Positions 8,978 through 18,064 are shown, counted from the first letter of the stretch. The stretch: DNA of 64,000 nucleotides from Paenibacillus sp. FSL R5-0341 (GCF_037975235.1 NZ_CP150241.1:4154001-4218000), one strand, 5' to 3'. Notes: generated from the letters alone by a model not told the origin. A program made the numbers and translations.

Positions 8978-9628
8978 CTACTCTCGAATTGTTCGTTCCA
9001 GCAGACGCTTGGTGCGCATAAGGAAAGTAACAAACTCTGCTCTGGTTATAAAGTTTTCCGGTCTGAAGTATAGAATTGGGGTGCCATCCAATTGTGTTAC
9101 AACCGTCAGTCCCAAATCAGCCAAGCGTTCAATGGAATCTCTTGCCCAGTGGTCCTTGCCTTCTGTCGTCTGTAAATCCTGAAACTGTATTGCACTCTTA
9201 CGGTCATATCCATCTTTTTTGATCAGGGTCATGGTCAATTCAACCTTGTACCCCTTCTGATCCTTATCCATCGTATCCTGATGGTAGAAAATAGGGTCGA
9301 CTTTGATGGACTCTACAACACCAACATAGATATTACCCTTCTCATCATAAAATTTGTGTGTCCAGCCTACGTACATCGCGTAGTCGTGATAGGATTGCTT
9401 ATCTTTAAACAGGATGTTAATGATGGCCTTGTACGAAGACACGCCCATCTGATGAAAATGTGAGGGAGCATTAATCATTTTAATTTCCCTTACTTGCGGA
9501 TTGGGCGAAGGTGAAGAGTACGGATCAATAATTCTTCCCTTCACTGGCTCGAACTTCATGCCTGTATCTACATACAGCTTTCTTTTATACCGGTCATTAA
9601 CTAAGCCAAACGGATTTTGCTGAGTCAT
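8978..9628 (-). CDS. Distal tail-like protein with C-terminal SLH domain
   Basis: 216 residues; the ATG follows AGGAGGAAATTTGAT. It is the first gene after the tape measure, where distal tail or XkdP/LysM-type adaptor proteins usually lie. Residues 1-155 form a beta-rich domain. Residues about 160-212 read as a single SLH repeat: DHWARDSIERLADLGL, then FRPENFITRAEFVTFLMR. An SLH repeat here would replace the LysM domain common in such adaptors, with a similar wall-binding logic. The tail assignment comes from position and the SLH call from motif. Confidence 0.65.
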   Translation of the reverse strand: MTQQNPFGLVNDRYKRKLYVDTGMKFEPVKGRIIDPYSSPSPNPQVREIKMINAPSHFHQMGVSSYKAIINILFKDKQSYHDYAMYVGWTHKFYDEKGNIYVGVVESIKVDPIFYHQDTMDKDQKGYKVELTMTLIKKDGYDRKSAIQFQDLQTTEGKDHWARDSIERLADLGLTVVTQLDGTPILYFRPENFITRAEFVTFLMRTKRLLERTIRE

Positions 9629-9642
9629 ATCAAATTTCCTCC

Positions 9643-12600
9643 TTATCTACCATATTTAGGGATATGATTAGTTCCCATTCCCGCACCAACATTGCTGGCC
9701 ATTCGGTTTGCAATACCAGGACTGTTCTGCCGTAGTGTCTTGTCCAACGTAGATGTCAGTCTCTCCACATCTTTTGTGCTGCCTGTCATATTGTCGATGT
9801 TCACGTGAACCGTGACATCACCCGAGCCAACCATCACACTTTTATGTGTATTGTTTGTCGTCATGTAGTCAAAGTAATCCATGACCTTAAGACCTGCTGG
9901 AATGTTGAATGAAGATATCGGTTTATCCATTTTTTTCCTAATTTCATACAAATTTTTGGACTGTTCTACACTCAATGACTGGATTTGTTTAAAAATCTGC
10001 ATATATTCATCCGTGCCCGGTTTAAACAATCCACTATTTAGCAAATTATTCCAATCTTGCTTGATCGAACTTATTTGTGAGTTCATTTCAGATGCACGGG
10101 ATTTGTTCAATGCAATTAATTCAGGTGCATCTTCCTTACCCCCATTAGCCGCCAGGAGATCATACATTCGTTTATCATAATCCAACTGCGTCAACTCAAA
10201 CTGATCATTCATCTTGCGTCTAAGCTCATCAATTTGGCTGTTTTTGACACCATTCAGTTCAAGCTCTGATTGTGCCTTCTGCTGTTTCTTCTCATTGATC
10301 TCTAGGCCCAGTTCATCTTTATCCTTACCTTCAGCCATCTTGTCGTACGTCTTCTGTAAACTTGCAATAGCCTTATCGAAGAACTTGATATTCTCTTGCA
10401 AATATTTCTCCATTAGCGCGCGCATCTGACCAGAATCTTCGCGAACACCACTAATCAACAGACGGGATCGAGTGACTTGGTAATTGGTTTCGTTATCACT
10501 TGTCGATTTGTTAAGCTGCCGATTAATCTTGGCGATCATTTCATCAATGCCATTACTCTGTGGCTGAGGCGTATAACCGTTGGCAATGGTGCCTATTCCG
10601 CCCGCAGCAGGTATGTACTGCATTTGAGGTTGAATGTATTGTATCTGCGGTTGTTGTTGTGTTTTATCCCCAGGCGGCTTTCCAGACTCTTTATCCATTT
10701 GAATCTGGGCTTCTTTTTTCTCCTGCTTGTAGTTGTATTCCTTGCCCAGTTTCTTCTCAACTGCATCTCCGCCGTCTTCACTCCATACCGCCTTAAATCC
10801 CTTCCAGTAATCCCCGAACTTGTTATTGGTAGCATTGTTTCCAAATATTGAACTCATTGTGCCGGACACAGCGGCATCCATCCCCAGGTTTAACCCTTTC
10901 CACACTTTCCCTACAAAAGATGACTGCTCCATATCCTTGAAATCTTTGGCCAACTCTTCTTTATTGGTAGCACGAATACTCTGCTTCTCCGCTTCTGACT
11001 TACCCATATTGTTCAATGGATCGACAAGACCAGAGATGACATCCATAGCGGTCATCGCTAAACCAAGTGCTGGTACAGCTTTTAAAGGCCTCAATAATCT
11101 CCCGCCGGATTTGACTAGTTTCGAAAATTTTCCGGGTGTTTTAATCCCACGGGCAGCTTGTTCCGCATTGATGTCACGCTGAGTAATCGAATTACCTTGT
11201 CTATCTCGAAGAATATTTCCATCTTTATTACGCATTGGGGCATTGCTGTCAAAAAATGCTTTGCGATTGCCTGTGTCTTTCATATCCTTAAACCTGGAAA
11301 GAAGGCCCCTTTTGGGTGTATTTTTATTCCCTTTCTTCGAGTCGCCCCCCGGATTGAATTCATCCATTATCGCGTCTTTCATGACATCTTTGATCAGGTC
11401 TTCATGACGAGCTACAAAGGTTTTGTTTTTGGATTCTTTCTTGTCATCCTTAACAGAAGATTCCACGCCTCCTGCTCCTGGAACAACTAGAAATCCTCCT
11501 GGACCACCCATCATACTCGCGAGCTGAACCTGTTCGAGTTCCTTCAGTTTGGATATGTATGCTGTAGCATCGATCATGCCCTTTCTAAAAGAGGCATTTA
11601 ACTCATTGACTTCGGTTCTCAATGTGGAGAGAACGTCATTCAATAGAGTTGACTGTTTACGCAGCTTCTGAATCTCGGATTCGTAGCGCTGAACATCGGT
11701 TGAACCGTATTGAAACTCAGCGTTTAGAAAATATAACTTATTTCGTAGTTCAACCGCATCGAGATCCATGTCATCCATCGCCATCATCAAAACTCTAGCT
11801 TGGTGTTCAAGTTGCATCATTGCTCTACTCGTGTCATCTAGTTCTTGGCCTAGAAACTCAAGACTTCGCTTCGTCTTCGCGATCTGAATATCGAGAGAGT
11901 GCATTTCTTCTCGCAACAAAAGAAGTTCTCGACTATACGTTTTGACTCGCTTCTCAGCTTCGTCACGTTCTTCTGCATGAATGGAAGAAGCCGCTGTATC
12001 CCCATCTTGTATAGCCTGATTGTACATTTTATGTTGATGATCTCGGTTAGTCCGAGCCTGAAGTACATCATCTTGCTTGGAGGCGACCCTACTTTGAATT
12101 TCTGTTCTGCGATGATGCAGAGTCTGCAGACGACTCTGCTGTCTGCCCATTTCCTGTGCTACACCAGCACGTTGCACATCCGTGACTCCAAGTCGCTCGG
12201 GAACATCGCTTCCCGTATTTCCAACTTTCCCTGGCTCTGATTTTGTAGTAGCATACTGTTTCTGATCGCCTTCATTCATCACTTCACCGAACTTATCCCA
12301 CGCAACCTGAACACCGACTTCATCCATAATTCGGTTAAGCAGTTCCATGTGATCAACAATGCCACCCGTACGATCTCCAATTAACCGCATGACTGCGTTA
12401 AGATAATCACCCAGCTCGGCAAATTCCTCTTTCAACCCTTGCATCGCCTCATGCGTTGCAATCTGAAATGCGATTTCGATCTCTCGTTGCCGGAATTGAA
12501 GATTGTCTCTACTACCGGTGCGCTGATGGATCGACGCGTCTGCATCCACAGTCTTCAATTGTTCAGCAAGAAGATCGAACATGACTCGATTCGATGCAAA

Positions 12601-13476
12601 AGCCTTCTGCGAAACCATATCTCCATTTGCCTGAACCGACATAGCTGCCTTACTAATCCAGTTGGCTAATGCATCCTCTTGTGCAAGCGTTCCATCAGGG
12701 TTATCAGCCATCGGAATGGTCTGACGCATCATATCCATCAAATCCTGAATGCTAACATCCAACATCGTTGAAGCTCTGATCATCATGTCTGTGACTTGGG
12801 ACAGCTCAAAGCCACTGCTTCCGCTTGCCGAAGTAACAGCTTCCAGATCTGTTGCCGTCTGTTCTACATCCATATTGCCCACTGAATGCAGCCTGGCTAC
12901 TTCTTTAGCAAACGCGACAGCTTCAGATGCATGATCATAATTACGAGAACCAATGCGATAAGCAAGACCTACATCTTCCTGATCCATACCATGTTGCAGT
13001 GCAATTCGTTGCAGGTTTTTGATTGTTCCCGTTTGTGTGTATTGTCTACTATCATCCGATGTTCCAGACGATCTAAGTTCGAAATTCTGGTTGGCCCGGG
13101 TCATCTGTTGATCCAACTGTTGCGACGAGTCAAGGGATTTCTTGAGTAGTGTTGATGAATACCCCTTGGTTTCACCTGCTGAAATATATTTCATCGTATT
13201 CATAACGGAGTCTATCAACTCCTGTGATCCAGCTACCGACACATTCTTCATCTCACTGAAAGCTTCACGATAAAAGTGCTCCAAATCATTAGTCAGCGTT
13301 TCAATCATTTGCGACTGCATATCACTTCTGATTGTCTCCACACGTCTAACCAACGTGCTAACACCTGACGGGGATCTACCTTTCAGCGCTGCGTTTTGTC
13401 CAGTTAATTGATCCATATCCGTTAATATTTCTTGTGTTAAGGAATGTTTATCTCCTTGTCCTTCTGTTTCAGTCAA
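9643..13476 (-). CDS. Tail tape measure protein
   Basis: About 1277 residues, by far the longest protein in the cluster, rich in Gln, Lys, Glu and Met with long heptad-like stretches (about 440-660 and 1030-1180) and a hydrophobic segment near KAVPALGLAMTAMDVISG. This is the usual make-up of proteins that set tail length. It directly follows the frameshifting chaperone pair, the canonical position. The preferred start is TTG at 13476, six to seven bases after AAGGCGGTGAT; the upstream in-frame ATG at 13518 has no ribosome site. A long tail, well over 100 nm, would be expected from its length by the known length rule. Confidence 0.85.
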   Translation of the reverse strand: MTETEGQGDKHSLTQEILTDMDQLTGQNAALKGRSPSGVSTLVRRVETIRSDMQSQMIETLTNDLEHFYREAFSEMKNVSVAGSQELIDSVMNTMKYISAGETKGYSSTLLKKSLDSSQQLDQQMTRANQNFELRSSGTSDDSRQYTQTGTIKNLQRIALQHGMDQEDVGLAYRIGSRNYDHASEAVAFAKEVARLHSVGNMDVEQTATDLEAVTSASGSSGFELSQVTDMMIRASTMLDVSIQDLMDMMRQTIPMADNPDGTLAQEDALANWISKAAMSVQANGDMVSQKAFASNRVMFDLLAEQLKTVDADASIHQRTGSRDNLQFRQREIEIAFQIATHEAMQGLKEEFAELGDYLNAVMRLIGDRTGGIVDHMELLNRIMDEVGVQVAWDKFGEVMNEGDQKQYATTKSEPGKVGNTGSDVPERLGVTDVQRAGVAQEMGRQQSRLQTLHHRRTEIQSRVASKQDDVLQARTNRDHQHKMYNQAIQDGDTAASSIHAEERDEAEKRVKTYSRELLLLREEMHSLDIQIAKTKRSLEFLGQELDDTSRAMMQLEHQARVLMMAMDDMDLDAVELRNKLYFLNAEFQYGSTDVQRYESEIQKLRKQSTLLNDVLSTLRTEVNELNASFRKGMIDATAYISKLKELEQVQLASMMGGPGGFLVVPGAGGVESSVKDDKKESKNKTFVARHEDLIKDVMKDAIMDEFNPGGDSKKGNKNTPKRGLLSRFKDMKDTGNRKAFFDSNAPMRNKDGNILRDRQGNSITQRDINAEQAARGIKTPGKFSKLVKSGGRLLRPLKAVPALGLAMTAMDVISGLVDPLNNMGKSEAEKQSIRATNKEELAKDFKDMEQSSFVGKVWKGLNLGMDAAVSGTMSSIFGNNATNNKFGDYWKGFKAVWSEDGGDAVEKKLGKEYNYKQEKKEAQIQMDKESGKPPGDKTQQQPQIQYIQPQMQYIPAAGGIGTIANGYTPQPQSNGIDEMIAKINRQLNKSTSDNETNYQVTRSRLLISGVREDSGQMRALMEKYLQENIKFFDKAIASLQKTYDKMAEGKDKDELGLEINEKKQQKAQSELELNGVKNSQIDELRRKMNDQFELTQLDYDKRMYDLLAANGGKEDAPELIALNKSRASEMNSQISSIKQDWNNLLNSGLFKPGTDEYMQIFKQIQSLSVEQSKNLYEIRKKMDKPISSFNIPAGLKVMDYFDYMTTNNTHKSVMVGSGDVTVHVNIDNMTGSTKDVERLTSTLDKTLRQNSPGIANRMASNVGAGMGTNHIPKYGR

Positions 13477-13543
13477 AAGAATCACCGCCTTTATGCATAA
13501 ATCCCGCTCTACCTGCATTTAGGCAAAACGGGATGTCTCTCTC

Positions 13544-13876
13544 TTATCCTCCGAGCGCTTGTGCAAGCATACCGATATCATCTTCTGATATCTCCGTGTA
13601 ATCCTCATCATTGAAGGTTCTTTTACGTCTGACGGTGCCATCCTCTTCGACTTCCTCGCCTCCACCGCCACCGAACATGCGGAAAGGTGCTGTCATAAGT
13701 TCAATCTCAAATTGAATATATTTCTCGGCTGACTTGCACAGCTCCGCAACCTGAGGGAGTGTGTACTCCCAAATCTCCCACTTGTTCAGCCCACAGTGTT
13801 TATGGAGGGTGAAGAAGATTTCTCCCCAGTGAACGGGTTCCTGTGTTTCCGTATCACGGATTTCGGTTCCCTCCAA
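13544..13876 (-). CDS. Tail assembly chaperone, second (T-like) part made by -1 frameshift
   Basis: About 110 residues from an in-frame TTG at 13876, but the -1 frame is open back to the slippery site at 13909-13900, so the natural product is probably a fusion with the preceding protein. The segment is acidic and contains WGEIFFTLHKHCGL and a glycine run (FGGGGGEE). This is the place of gpT in lambda gpG-gpGT systems: just before the tape measure and just after the shorter chaperone. The TTG has a purine-rich stretch only three bases ahead, so independent initiation is less likely. Confidence 0.7.
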   Translation of the reverse strand: MEGTEIRDTETQEPVHWGEIFFTLHKHCGLNKWEIWEYTLPQVAELCKSAEKYIQFEIELMTAPFRMFGGGGGEEVEEDGTVRRKRTFNDEDYTEISEDDIGMLAQALGG

Positions 13877-13896
13877 AGACTCCCCCTCGGTGCGTT

Positions 13897-14376
13897 CTAC
13901 TTTTTTAAACCATTGAGCCCTATGAGCATATCAATGACTTTGCGAGCTGTGTTCAGATCAAGGTACTCATCCAGATATTCTCGATTGATGATATACTCAC
14001 CATGCTCATCTTTGGTCACGATATGTGGATAGTTTTTGAATGCCATTGCCAATACATCAAATAAATCCTGCTGCCGCTTCTCGTCCAGTTCATCATTCTC
14101 AGTCGGAATGAAGTTAAGAATAATGGCATCGATATTCACCGTTTTCAGCAACTTCATCAGACGGCGGGCATCCTTCAGGTTACAGGGCGGAATACGATAT
14201 TTCCGTCGATCCCGCAGCGTAATAATCTCATCATCTTCAAAGAATGCACGTTCAGCAGCCTCCACTTCCTCCGGAGTCACCCGTTTGTTTTCCGGATCAT
14301 CTTTGATTCGTTTGGCCGCTTCCTCATTCAGCTTTTCCGCAAGCTCACGCTCGGCTTTTTCTTGTTCTGTTTCCAT
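13897..14376 (-). CDS. Tail assembly chaperone, first (G-like) part
   Basis: 159 residues starting METEQEKAERELAEK, with ATG 14376 ten bases after GGGGAGG; the longer frame to 14487 lacks a suitable site and covers a terminator hairpin. The N-terminus is a charged helix; the C-terminus (DLNTARKVIDMLIGLNGLKK) ends in the codons GGT TTA AAA AAG TAG. It sits between tube and tape measure genes, like gpG, and is predicted to coat the tape measure before the tube polymerises. The frame ends inside a shift-prone heptamer. Confidence 0.75.
   Translation of the reverse strand: METEQEKAERELAEKLNEEAAKRIKDDPENKRVTPEEVEAAERAFFEDDEIITLRDRRKYRIPPCNLKDARRLMKLLKTVNIDAIILNFIPTENDELDEKRQQDLFDVLAMAFKNYPHIVTKDEHGEYIINREYLDEYLDLNTARKVIDMLIGLNGLKK
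13900..13909 (-). promoter_or_regulatory. Programmed -1 ribosomal frameshift site
   Basis: The minus strand reads GGT TTA AAA AAG TAG. It contains two overlapping heptamers in the correct phase, T TTA AAA (13909-13903) and A AAA AAG (13906-13900); the latter is the most efficient class known in bacteria (dnaX). A stop follows immediately at 13899-13897. Slippage by -1 reads on into the 13544 frame without a stop. Confidence 0.8.
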
Positions 14377-14416
14377 GAATTTAAAAACCTCCCCAGGACA
14401 TTCTCCCCCATATAAT

Positions 14417-14482
14417 AAAAAACCTGGCAAGGCAAGGCTCTGTGAAGGGGAGGACACAGATGCCGTTTGATACCTTGCCAGG
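14417..14482 (-). terminator. Terminator-like hairpin between tube and chaperone genes
   Basis: A perfect ten-base arm pair, CCTGGCAAGG (14482-14473) and CCTTGCCAGG (14432-14423), encloses a loop of about 40 bases and is followed by a T run. It would reduce transcription after the abundant tube gene so that chaperone and tape measure are made at lower levels. Confidence 0.65.
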
Positions 14483-14504
14483 AGCAATCAACCTTATTTA
14501 GTTA

Positions 14505-15326
14505 TTAGATCTTACTTGGTGCACTGAAGCGTTTGATACTGCCGATTTTTCCGTCAGCACGTTCAGGATCAAGAATCTGCAAGGAGATTGCAGATGCAGA
14601 AGCGGCAGCGCGCTGGGCATTGATGCTGAATGTTCCTTTTGCACGGCACATGTACAGCTCGGTTTCAACACCTGCATACGAACCATCTTTTTGCTGGAAC
14701 GTACCGTGATGAATGACAGAGATCGGGAATGGTACTTCGTCAACCAACAGATCAACCATGTCTACAATTTCTTCACGTTTGTAATTCAGTACAACCTCTT
14801 TATCGATATGCGCAGCATTCAGGATGACTACACCATTCGCTTCGTCGTAGAAGAACGCATTTGGTTCCACAGCCGTTCCTTTGGAAGTGAGTTGTTTCAG
14901 CAACGTGTTGGAATCTTTGAGACGAACCGTGATGCCACCGTTCTTTTCATAGATTTTGCTTGCATGCTTCGGTTTGGCTTCAGCAAAGCCAGAATTGGAT
15001 ACGCCTGCAGCTACTGTAGACTGCTCATTCAGCACCCATACATAAGACTTCACTTGCTCTTGTACCGTTGAACCCATCATCAGCTGGATCGCATCCAGAT
15101 CGAATTTGGCATCTGTTGCCGATACTTCAATCGATTTGGACTTCACCAGTACATCAATGGCGAACAGACCGTCACCACCAAAGATATCCTCAAGCTCCAC
15201 GTTAAGGTCAATTTTCAGATCTTGCAGGGTACCCAGAGTAACTACCTCAATTGCGCCCATCGGATCTTTTGGAAGGCGTTTAGCCATGAACGTACCTACA
15301 CCTTTGATAATCATTTTTTTAGCCAT
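14505..15326 (-). CDS. Major tail tube-like protein
   Basis: 273 residues from ATG 15326, with AAGGAG about 11 bases upstream; an in-frame GTG at 15338 is too close to that site. The sequence has the look of Gram-positive siphophage major tail proteins: an N-terminal GTFMAKRLPKDPMGAIEV, then a LVKSKSIEVSATDAKFDLDA block. It is beta-rich with no signal peptide. It has its own long leader and a terminator after it, which fits a highly expressed structural subunit. No sheath gene lies next to it, so a non-contractile tail is inferred. Confidence 0.7.
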   Translation of the reverse strand: MAKKMIIKGVGTFMAKRLPKDPMGAIEVVTLGTLQDLKIDLNVELEDIFGGDGLFAIDVLVKSKSIEVSATDAKFDLDAIQLMMGSTVQEQVKSYVWVLNEQSTVAAGVSNSGFAEAKPKHASKIYEKNGGITVRLKDSNTLLKQLTSKGTAVEPNAFFYDEANGVVILNAAHIDKEVVLNYKREEIVDMVDLLVDEVPFPISVIHHGTFQQKDGSYAGVETELYMCRAKGTFSINAQRAAASASAISLQILDPERADGKIGSIKRFSAPSKI

Positions 15327-15368
15327 TGAACAGTCCACTCCTTAGTATAGTATGTAATTTTAGCTACG

Positions 15369-15431
15369 GAGACTTGCTTAAGTCTGGACCAGGTTAAAGG
15401 ACTTCATGATCGGGAGATCCTTCTTTAACCC
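15369..15431 (-). other. Structured leader of the tail tube gene
   Basis: The 252-base gap before the tube gene holds two inverted repeats: AGACTT/AAGTCT (370-375 with 380-385) and GGTTAAAG/CTTTAACC (392-399 with 423-430). They would form hairpins in the 5' untranslated RNA and may stabilise the message. No clear promoter is seen; a TTGAAG...TATAAA pair near 15480-15450 has only 14-base spacing. Confidence 0.4.
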
Positions 15432-15565
15432 GTCTGGCTATTCGCCGTCTCTGCTTTTTATAGTGTAGAACGCTATCTTCAATCCCTAACGATAATGTAA
15501 ACGAAATATATTGAAGCACGATTAGCCCCGTCATCTTTGGAAATGGAACAACCGCCTATAAGGTC

Positions 15566-15592
15566 AAAGAAAAGACCCCTACATCAGAGGGG
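15566..15592 (-). terminator. Terminator after the glycosyltransferase genes
   Basis: CCCCT (minus strand, 15592 side) and AGGGG arms around a seven-base loop are followed by TCTTTTCTTT. The hairpin overlaps the stop codon of the gene ending at 15579 and separates the glycosyltransferase unit from the tail tube. Confidence 0.7.
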
Positions 15593-16217
15593 CCGTTCTG
15601 TTTGGCAAAGCATCTATAATTTGCGCTACCTGTTCTGCACGTTCTTTAATCTCAAATTCATCGGCAGTAACCAGATGAACATGTGAGCAGTATTTGCCAT
15701 GCTCATAGATTCTCTCGGGTGTAATGAACACAACATCTGCAACAGCTTCCATCTTGTGTTTGTGCTTCTCGTACTGATCCGGATCGGTCAACGAATCAAA
15801 TACGACCAGATCAGGATATGCTGTCTCGACAGAACTTGCCAGCCGGCTATCGTTCACCCAATAGATCACGCGATCACCTCGAAACAGCGTACGGACATTC
15901 TGGCCCACACGGGCTACAACAAAGTTTGCAAGCTCCGGATATGGATACTCCAAGGCATCTACTTGATAGAACTCATCACTGGAGTTGATATATATTACAT
16001 TGTAGCCTACTTCCGCGAGTGCTTTTAACAGTCGTTGTGGTCGACGCCCGAATCGTTCACTATGGAAATCGATCGCAGGCAGATATACAATCGTTGTATC
16101 CGTGTTTGGGGTGTAGGTCGTAACATTGAACTCCGTCGCGTCAATCTCTATTTCTTCAAGCTCAATCGTCGGTGTAGTCGATTGGCTACCAAACATTCGT
16201 TTAAATATCTTTCTCAT
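15579..16217 (-). CDS. Glycosyltransferase-like protein resembling the N-terminal half of a GT-B enzyme
   Basis: 212 residues; the ATG follows GGAGGTATGAGAA and overlaps the 3' end of the upstream glycosyltransferase by 17 bp. It shares with that neighbour the block TIVYLPAIDFHSERFGRRPQRLLKAL (neighbour: TIVYPPALDWNLLFQRPQQLM) and the later pattern VIYWVNDSR/VLWFSNPGQ and VFDSLTD/VFDYLDN. The nucleotide-sugar-binding C-terminal lobe present in the neighbour is absent, so this looks like a GT-B N-lobe alone. It could be an accessory partner or a degenerate copy. Confidence 0.55.
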   Translation of the reverse strand: MRKIFKRMFGSQSTTPTIELEEIEIDATEFNVTTYTPNTDTTIVYLPAIDFHSERFGRRPQRLLKALAEVGYNVIYINSSDEFYQVDALEYPYPELANFVVARVGQNVRTLFRGDRVIYWVNDSRLASSVETAYPDLVVFDSLTDPDQYEKHKHKMEAVADVVFITPERIYEHGKYCSHVHLVTADEFEIKERAEQVAQIIDALPNRTAPLM

Positions 16218-17292
16218 TTCTCATACCTCCTATGACCTGATTAATCATCTTCACGGCATCCATTGCCCTGCCATCCCAGCTATTAGACATAGCCACCCTT
16301 ACTCTTGCCGCAATTTTGGAAGCACTATTCTCACGAATCGCTTTCTCCAACATCAATCCACAATTATGCTGATTCATAAAATAAGTTACATCGCTGTACT
16401 TATGAACAATTTCCTCCATACGCGTGGTCAACACAGGTTTGCCCGCAGACAAATATTCATAATACTTGATTGGATCGCAGCCCCGGATCATCTCTGTCAG
16501 CTTGAATGGCACGATACAGACATCGAATTGAGCAATGTAGGCGGGGAGTACTTTATAATCTTTATGCGGAAGACAAGTCACATTGGGATGCACAATATTT
16601 TTTTGATAGAGGGCATTGTTTCCAATCAAAACAACACGATAACCTTGATCTGCGATAGCGGTAATCAGAGAATAATCCACCCATGATGCCATTGCCCCGT
16701 GGAAACCCACAATCTTTTGCCCATCATGAACATCGGGGAAGTCCGCCGGTTTGGGCAGAATTGCCCGCGCTTTCTCAAAATGTTGGTAATCTGCCCCGTT
16801 AGGGCACATAAAGATTGGTTTGCCGTCATGTTTATGCGCCTCGTACATCACCTTGGCGGTCGTCGCAATAAGATCTGCACGGTCAAAACATTTCGGGATG
16901 CAGGATTTCCACACAGCAAACTCATCAGCCGAATTATCCAGATAATCAAATACGGTAAAATCAAACTTCCGTCCATCCGAATAATTATACTGGCCTGGAT
17001 TGGAGAACCAGAGCACCTTTTTTCCTTTGACCAGGTGATCGTAGTTCACACCTTTTTGCACAAGGTACAGATCCTCATTTAACTTTTCAATCGGACGGCT
17101 CTGCTTTCTGTACGTTTCTTCATTGATAAAGATAGCCCGTATACCTGGAATTTTGGAGAAAGCGGTCATCAATTGCTGAGGACGTTGGAACAAGAGGTTC
17201 CAGTCAAGTGCGGGCGGGTAAACAATGGTCATTTCTATACTTTCAAAAACCGGATTTTCTCGTTGTTTTCTACGAAGCAGCCAATTGAGCAA
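16201..17292 (-). CDS. GT-B fold glycosyltransferase (GT4-like)
   Basis: 363 residues. The N-lobe ends near residue 190; the C-lobe has GFHGAMASWVDYSLI, VVLIGNN and the acceptor/donor region DVCIVPFKLTEMIRGCDPIKYYEYLSAGKPVLTT, which matches the GT4-type P-x-K-x-x-E-Y motif (here PIKYYEYLSAGKPV). It has no signal peptide or membrane segment, so it acts in the cytosol. TTG start at 17292 behind GGGGTGGAG. It overlaps the GT-A gene upstream by 23 bp. The three glycosyltransferase genes probably act on one acceptor, possibly a tail protein or a wall polymer. Confidence 0.75.
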   Translation of the reverse strand: MLNWLLRRKQRENPVFESIEMTIVYPPALDWNLLFQRPQQLMTAFSKIPGIRAIFINEETYRKQSRPIEKLNEDLYLVQKGVNYDHLVKGKKVLWFSNPGQYNYSDGRKFDFTVFDYLDNSADEFAVWKSCIPKCFDRADLIATTAKVMYEAHKHDGKPIFMCPNGADYQHFEKARAILPKPADFPDVHDGQKIVGFHGAMASWVDYSLITAIADQGYRVVLIGNNALYQKNIVHPNVTCLPHKDYKVLPAYIAQFDVCIVPFKLTEMIRGCDPIKYYEYLSAGKPVLTTRMEEIVHKYSDVTYFMNQHNCGLMLEKAIRENSASKIAARVRVAMSNSWDGRAMDAVKMINQVIGGMRNEKDI

Positions 17293-17929
17293 TCAACTCC
17301 ACCCCTTCCGCATAGGCATGAACGGGACGCAACCGAGTATCTACAAACAGTTCAAACCCCAATCTTCTAGCTTGCTCACAAAATGGTGCATCTTCACCTG
17401 TTGGATGCGAACCATATCGCACGCCTGCTTCGATCACTTCACGCTTAATCAAATATACGGCACCTGTCAGATCTACCGGGAACAAGCCCGCTTTGAATTC
17501 AGGTATATGTTTTCCGTCAATCATGGCATTATGAGCCTTCAACTTTGGATGATTTCGTATAAGCATGGAGCATACATCCTTGTCATTATCTACTAATTGC
17601 TGCAGGCTATGCTCAGGAATGATGATATCCGTATCAATTGAGAACAGATAATCACTGTCCGATTTCAGAAACTCATCCAGAAGCATATTTCTCAACAACG
17701 CCAGATTGTGATAGGAATATTGTCCACGCATATGACCATATGTTCTCCCCAGATTGTGAGTCAGATAAGGAATCTGATAATCATCAAGGATGTGCTCCGT
17801 CTGATCTTCACTATCATTCAAGATGTACATATATTGCTTCTGCACTGTTTGTTGCTCAAGTGATTGCAGGTGCCGTTCCATAATCCAAGCTCGGTTTCGC
17901 ACAGGACTACCTATAAATACGTTTTTCAC
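17270..17929 (-). CDS. GT-A fold glycosyltransferase (GT2-like)
   Basis: 219 residues. It begins with VFIGSPVRNRAWIMERHLQSL and has the metal-binding D-x-D region in YLFSIDTDIIIPEH, then a later GSHPTGEDAPFCEQARRLGF block with the acidic ED typical of the GT2 catalytic base. GTG start behind AGGAGAGGGG. It has no membrane segments, so it is a soluble transferase using a nucleotide sugar. It opens the leftward glycosyltransferase unit; a divergent GT-D gene lies 190 bp away. The acceptor is unknown. Confidence 0.75.
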   Translation of the reverse strand: MKNVFIGSPVRNRAWIMERHLQSLEQQTVQKQYMYILNDSEDQTEHILDDYQIPYLTHNLGRTYGHMRGQYSYHNLALLRNMLLDEFLKSDSDYLFSIDTDIIIPEHSLQQLVDNDKDVCSMLIRNHPKLKAHNAMIDGKHIPEFKAGLFPVDLTGAVYLIKREVIEAGVRYGSHPTGEDAPFCEQARRLGFELFVDTRLRPVHAYAEGVELIAQLAAS

Positions 17930-18064
17930 AGTCCATCCCCTCTCCTTTTTTACCTAGTCTAGACTGTTCCTTAATAACCTTCGCACGTTGAACAAAAAAG
18001 GGATAATTCCTCAAAAGAAGAGAGAGAACGAAGCATTTTTCCTATTCTAGTACAGAAGGAGTTG

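Noticed and set aside
14505..15326. Contractile tail sheath
   Set aside because: Only one tube-like protein is present and no sheath-sized protein is next to it.
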